Below, in pieces: positions 59,965-64,000 of a stretch of DNA of 64,000 bases. The notes beneath the pieces are model-generated. The model saw only the letters and a list, made by a program, of their open reading frames with translations. It made no database searches and was not told the DNA's origin. Both the position numbers and the translations under genes were made by a program. Numbering within the stretch: position 1 is the first letter of the stretch; each line of letters begins with the position of its first letter. Source of the DNA: Bacteroidales bacterium UBA2861 (lineage in GTDB: Bacteria > Bacteroidota > Bacteroidia > Bacteroidales > UBA932); the NCBI GenBank assembly GCA_002350615.1, contig DEFD01000039.1, positions 1 through 64,000 of the forward strand, written 5' to 3'.

Positions 59965-62900
59965 CTAAAAAGACAGTTTAAGGTCGAACATCCAGGTGCG
60001 GGCCGCCGGATACGCTCCGTTGTCCACACCATACTTGAGCACATTGCCATACACGTTCACATCCGGGTCGTATCCCGAGTATTTCGTCCAGACATACAGG
60101 TTCTTTCCGGATATGCCGATGGACATGTGCTTCACCGGGAAACGCCCGTTCTTGAACTTCCAGAAGGGAATGGCGTAGGTGATGGAAGCGTTGGAAAGGC
60201 GCAGATAGGAGCCGTCCTCCACGAAACGGTCGGTACACCAGTTGACATCGTTCAGGGTGTAGGCCCCGATGGCGGGATACTTCGCATCCCTGTTTTCCGG
60301 AGTCCAGGAATCGAACACCGCAGCCCGCAGACGGTTGGCGCTGTTGGTGGTGACGTCGGTGAGCACGCCTTTCTGCTGGTTGTAGATATCGTTTCCGTAG
60401 GAGCCCGTAAACTGTGCGGTGAGGGTCCATCGCTTCCAGGTAAGGGAAGTGTTGAAACCGTAGGTAAAGTCCGGGTTGGGGTTGCCCACCACCACGCGGT
60501 CCGCCGCAGTGATGACCCCGTCCTTGTTGGTATCCACGAAGTTGACGGCGCCGGCCCCGCGGAACTTGCCGTCGGAAAGGGGAACGCCCATCTGCCCCTG
60601 CTGCACCAGTCCGTCGGTGGGCATGGCGTAGAAGAGGCCCATTGGATAGCCTTCGATGAAGACGTTGATGTAGTCGTTGCAGATGGCATCGCCCGCAAGG
60701 TTGCGGCCCGTGAAGTACACCACGCTCTGAATCGGCTTGTCCTTGTAAACATAGATATTGGCCCTGCCAGCCCCTGTGGGGTCTATCGACAGTATCTTGT
60801 TGCGGTTCAGGGTGAAGTTGCCTCCGATGCTCCATTCCAGGTTCCGCTTGGCAATGGGAGTGGCGTTGAAGGTGATTTCGATGCCCTTGTTGGCTATCGA
60901 ACCCATGTTCACATAAGGGTTGGTGACGCCTGTGGAACCTGCCATGATGCGGGTCTGGAGCAGGTCTTCGGTGAGTTTGTAGTAAGCGTCCAGGGTGAGG
61001 GTATAGCGGCCTTTGAAGAATCCGAGATCGAGGCCGGCGTTATACTGGGTGGTGGTTTCCCACTTCAGGTTTGGCGTAGGGATGTTGTAGGAGGCGATGG
61101 TCACCTGCTTGTGCGAGTCGTTGTCGTGGGTGGCGGTGTAGGACGACGAATAGCGGTAGCGGGTCTGGAAGGAAGGTATCGCCTGGTTGCCCACGCGTCC
61201 CCAGCCCACACGGAGCTTGGCGTTGGAAACATTGGGCACCGTGAACCAGGGTTCCTTGAAGAATCGCCATGCAAAGGCGAAGGAAGGGAACTGCGCCCAT
61301 TTGTTCGCACCCATGAATTTGGAGGAGCCGTCGAAACGGTAGGTGGCCGTGAAAATGTAGCGATGCTTGAAATTATAGACTCCGCGGCCGAAGAAGGACA
61401 TCAGCCGGCTCTTGGCCTCGCCATAGCTGAGCCAGGTATAGGGAGCCGTATTGAGGGAAGCCGCCATTGCCTTCCACTGTCCCACATTGGTACCCTCAAC
61501 GGTCTCGGTGCGAACCACGTTCTGCGATGAGCTCTCTCCGAGACTGCCGGTAATATGATGGTTCCCGAGATCTTTCTGCACCATGAAGACATTGTTCCAG
61601 TTCCAGTTGAAGCGGTCCTGGTGTGCCACGGTGCCGGTGGAGCCGGTGGCCTGCGTGTTGATCCTGGTGGTCTTGAAGACCAGCCTCTCGTTGGAGCGGT
61701 AGTCCGATCCCAGGGTGGAGCGGAAGCTGAGCCAGGGGAGTATCTTGTACTGCGCGTAAACGCTCGGAGTAATGCGGAACTCGGTGCGCTCGCTCTGGTA
61801 GTCGCTGAGCCAGCGGTCCGGGCCGGACTTGGGAGAGCCCTCGTCATCTATTTCGAAACCGTCCTCGTCATAGGCTTTCACGCGCATCAGCGGCCGGGTG
61901 AGAAGCATGCTCAGGACCATGGAGGTCGCCGGAGTCTGGGAGATGGTGCCGCCTGCGCCCTGCGTCATGCGCGAATGCAGATAGGAGAAGGCCGTCTTTG
62001 TGCCGAAATTGAGCTTTCCCACCGTCTTGTCCAGATTCAGACGGAGGGTAAGGTTTTCGAAACCGGTCCCCTTCATGACGCCCTCGTTGTCGTAGTATCC
62101 CATCGAGAAACGATAATTCGTGTTGCGGGGCTTGCCGGAGATGGTGAGGTAATACCTCTGGGTAAAGCTCACCCTCGTGGCATAATCCTGCCAGTCCACG
62201 GGCTTGTAGATGCCGTTCTCCACATCCTTGGTGAATGCGGTGTAGAGCGAATTCGTAGGCTCTATCCCCTTCAGATCCAGGAATTTGGGATAGTCGGTGG
62301 CATCCATCAGGTCGAATTTCTTGTAGATATGGCTGATGCTGCCGCCCATGGAGAAGGTGATCGCAGGTTTCTCCTGACTGGAGGATTTGGTGGTGATGAG
62401 CACCACACCGTTTGCGCCCTGCGAACCGTAGATGGCGGTGGCTGAAGCATCCTTGAGGATTTCGATGGAGGCGATGTCCTGGGGACTGATGCCCATGAGG
62501 CCGTTATTGTCCTCGACCACGCCGGCGTCACTGCCTCCGTGGGAGCCCAGGCTCATGGAACCTTCAGTGCTCATGATCACACCGTCCACCACATAGAGCG
62601 GCTGGGAATTGGAATTGAAGGAGCTGGCTCCGCGTACCGTTATATTGATTCCGGCATCGGGAGCGGCGCTGTTGGAAACCACCTGCACGCCGGCTGCATT
62701 GCCTTGCAGCAGCTGGTCCAGGGAAGTCGCCTGGGCAGCCTGGGTTTCCTCAACCTTTACAGAGGTGATGGATCCGGTGATATCGCTCTTACGCATGGTG
62801 CCGTATCCTACCACCACAGCCTCGTCCAGCAGTTCGTAATCTTCCTTGAGCTCCACATCCAGCGTCCTCGAAGCCTGGACTTCCACCTTGCTGCTAAGAT

Positions 62901-63165
62901 AGGAGATGGCGGAGAATTCAAGCGTCACCTTGCCGGAAGCCGGTATCTTGAAAGTCAGGCTGTAATATCCGTCCACGTCCGAAACAGTGCCCATGGATGC
63001 CATGCCTTCCACCATGACGGCGGCGCCGGCTATCCCCTCTCCTTTCGTATCGATTATCCTGCCGGATACAGTTGCGGACTTACCCTGCGCCGCCGCGATG
63101 ACCCCCGTGACGAACAGCAGCACGGCCGCCATCATTGTCCCGAATATCTTCATTGCATTTTTCAT
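59965..63165 (-). CDS. susC-like: SusC/RagA-family TonB-dependent transporter
   Basis: 1,066 residues: signal peptide (to ~27), CarboxypepD_reg domain (~30-115; 'ATVSGRIIDTKGEGIAGAAVMVEG'), plug (~118-260; 'EAVVVGYGTMRKSDITGSITSVK', 'SQPLYVVDGVIM', 'DASATAIYGSQGANGVVLITTKS') and a barrel ending MFDLKLSF. No STN domain. 12 bp upstream of its susD and 12 bp downstream of a short SusC-like gene. Confidence 0.96.
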   Translation of the reverse strand: MKNAMKIFGTMMAAVLLFVTGVIAAAQGKSATVSGRIIDTKGEGIAGAAVMVEGMASMGTVSDVDGYYSLTFKIPASGKVTLEFSAISYLSSKVEVQASRTLDVELKEDYELLDEAVVVGYGTMRKSDITGSITSVKVEETQAAQATSLDQLLQGNAAGVQVVSNSAAPDAGINITVRGASSFNSNSQPLYVVDGVIMSTEGSMSLGSHGGSDAGVVEDNNGLMGISPQDIASIEILKDASATAIYGSQGANGVVLITTKSSSQEKPAITFSMGGSISHIYKKFDLMDATDYPKFLDLKGIEPTNSLYTAFTKDVENGIYKPVDWQDYATRVSFTQRYYLTISGKPRNTNYRFSMGYYDNEGVMKGTGFENLTLRLNLDKTVGKLNFGTKTAFSYLHSRMTQGAGGTISQTPATSMVLSMLLTRPLMRVKAYDEDGFEIDDEGSPKSGPDRWLSDYQSERTEFRITPSVYAQYKILPWLSFRSTLGSDYRSNERLVFKTTRINTQATGSTGTVAHQDRFNWNWNNVFMVQKDLGNHHITGSLGESSSQNVVRTETVEGTNVGQWKAMAASLNTAPYTWLSYGEAKSRLMSFFGRGVYNFKHRYIFTATYRFDGSSKFMGANKWAQFPSFAFAWRFFKEPWFTVPNVSNAKLRVGWGRVGNQAIPSFQTRYRYSSSYTATHDNDSHKQVTIASYNIPTPNLKWETTTQYNAGLDLGFFKGRYTLTLDAYYKLTEDLLQTRIMAGSTGVTNPYVNMGSIANKGIEITFNATPIAKRNLEWSIGGNFTLNRNKILSIDPTGAGRANIYVYKDKPIQSVVYFTGRNLAGDAICNDYINVFIEGYPMGLFYAMPTDGLVQQGQMGVPLSDGKFRGAGAVNFVDTNKDGVITAADRVVVGNPNPDFTYGFNTSLTWKRWTLTAQFTGSYGNDIYNQQKGVLTDVTTNSANRLRAAVFDSWTPENRDAKYPAIGAYTLNDVNWCTDRFVEDGSYLRLSNASITYAIPFWKFKNGRFPVKHMSIGISGKNLYVWTKYSGYDPDVNVYGNVLKYGVDNGAYPAARTWMFDLKLSF

Positions 63166-63177
63166 GGCCGCCGCGAG

Positions 63178-64000
63178 TTAAAATTTAAGATTAAGTCCAA
63201 GTACAACAGACCGGATTACCGGGAAGGCACCATAGTCCACTCCATAGTCGGAGGCCGTAACCCCGAAGCAGTTCACGTCCGGGTTCCAGCCGCCGTAGGA
63301 GCTGAAAGTGAAGAGATTGCGTCCCGACAGGCTCAGTCCGAGAGACTTCACCCGCCTGAGATTCAAGGGGATATCGTAACGGATGCCGGCATGGTCCAGG
63401 CGCAGGTAGTCGCCTTTTTCGAAGTCGGAATCTTCAATAGCCGTTCTCCCCTCCTCCAGATATTTGCCCGCATTGAGGATCTCGAATCCGGAAGCACCGC
63501 TGAAAGAGGCCTCGAAGCAGAAGCGTCCCCAGCGGAAATCCGTGCCGAAACCGCCGTAGAGCGAGGGAATGGTCCTGTCCGAATCCACAGGCACAAGGCC
63601 TCCGGCCGGAGCGTCGAGCGATGCAAGCCGGACATCGCGGCTCAGCATATAGGCTGCGCCGGCGTTCAGATTCCAGGATAATTTGCCCATCCTCAGAATG
63701 GCAAGGTCCAGTTCGGCCTCGATTCCGCTGTTCTCTATTTTGGATTCGCGTTTCTGCAAGATACTCGGTTCCGGAAGTTCAACCCACTGGTTGGTGACGA
63801 GTTTTCCCTTGCGGTAAACCCGGAAAATATCCGATGTATTCTTGGAGAAATACTTGACGGACAATCTATAACGGTCCTTGAGAAAGCCGAGGCGCAGTCC
63901 GGCGTTGTATTCGCTGCTTATAAGGCGCGAAAGCCCGTCGTGGTAGTATTCCGTACCCTTATCGACAGCCGGGACCGCCGCTGCGTAATCAGAGAGGTAT
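63178..64000 (-). CDS. Short SusC-like receptor, C-terminal part (cut by window end)
   Basis: The frame is open to the window edge; the 274 residues present cover the end of a TonB-dependent barrel ('SSEYNAGLRLGFLKDRYRLSVKYFSKNT', 'GIEAELDLAILRMGKLSWNLNAGAAYMLSRD', 'GLSLSGRNLFTFSSYGGWNPDVNCFG') and stop after VLGLNLKF. An initiation at 63864 would be a TTG inside the gene and is not real. The same position upstream of a full SusC-SusD pair is held by the 38487-40730 short receptor. Confidence 0.85.
   Translation of the reverse strand, partial: YLSDYAAAVPAVDKGTEYYHDGLSRLISSEYNAGLRLGFLKDRYRLSVKYFSKNTSDIFRVYRKGKLVTNQWVELPEPSILQKRESKIENSGIEAELDLAILRMGKLSWNLNAGAAYMLSRDVRLASLDAPAGGLVPVDSDRTIPSLYGGFGTDFRWGRFCFEASFSGASGFEILNAGKYLEEGRTAIEDSDFEKGDYLRLDHAGIRYDIPLNLRRVKSLGLSLSGRNLFTFSSYGGWNPDVNCFGVTASDYGVDYGAFPVIRSVVLGLNLKF

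Overview
The window looks like a chromosomal piece of a fairly GC-rich member of the Bacteroidales. The evidence is SusC/SusD outer-membrane pairs, BACON and fimbrillin-like lipoproteins, FecI/FecR regulation, and promoters of the Bacteroidetes type (TTTG - about 19 bp - TAnnTTTG). A Rikenellaceae or Alistipes-like host would fit, but this cannot be proved from the sequence. No tRNA, CRISPR array, transposase or phage gene was seen.

Layout. (1) 1-~490: the 5' end of a 23S rRNA gene on the minus strand with its own consensus promoter. The next gene upstream encodes a protein, not 16S or a tRNA. (2) 708-2666: a DUF4421-type outer-membrane protein and a paralogous-domain lipoprotein. (3) 2887-14330 (minus): a PUL-like operon of ECF sigma, FecR, STN-containing SusC, SusD, GH16, a 48-codon small ORF and two fimbrillin/beta-helix lipoproteins, ending at a strong terminator. 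(4) 14403-25049: OPT transporter (plus); then CodB with a phosphoribosyltransferase-like protein, peptidase T, a large OstA/LptA-like protein, SurA and a second PPIase (minus). The OstA-like gene carries two palindromic elements inserted in frame. (5) 25088-26152: SH3-NlpC/P60 hydrolase. (6) 26193-42151 (minus): a 16-kb, tightly coupled operon of BACON lipoprotein, short SusC-like protein, SusC, SusD, a membrane AraC regulator with a beta-propeller sensor but no kinase, three S1/P1-nuclease-family proteins (one with its metal ligands lost) and another BACON lipoprotein. I read it as a candidate nucleic-acid (or other phosphodiester) utilization locus. (7) 42245-47552: SGNH esterase, histone-H1-like protein, Pgk, SPFH lipoprotein, glutathione peroxidase, flavin reductase. 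(8) 47553-50483: an accessory patch with a 51-bp-period hairpin array, two copies of a ~108-bp repeat, and a low-GC cassette (long structured leader, interrupted ORF, LRR-type lipoprotein, HEPN-like protein). (9) 50484-64000 (minus): a third operon of short SusC-like protein (cut by the window edge), SusC, SusD, a DapA/NanA-family aldolase with a lipoprotein signal, SDR dehydrogenase, GH-A clan glycosidase, MFS permease, two fimbrillin-like lipoproteins and a second tiny coupled ORF.

How it works together: the three SusCD operons would bind and import three different polymers or oligomers. The first is probably controlled by its own sigma/anti-sigma pair sensing SusC through the STN domain. 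The second is probably controlled by the membrane AraC protein. No regulator for the third lies inside the window. The SurA/PPIase/OstA-like cluster serves outer-membrane assembly. The most unusual items are the in-frame palindromic elements whose arms are inverted copies of local sequence, the nuclease PUL with a degenerate nuclease lipoprotein, the lipoprotein aldolase PUL, the 51-bp hairpin arrays, the tiny coupled ORFs, and the stand-alone 23S gene.
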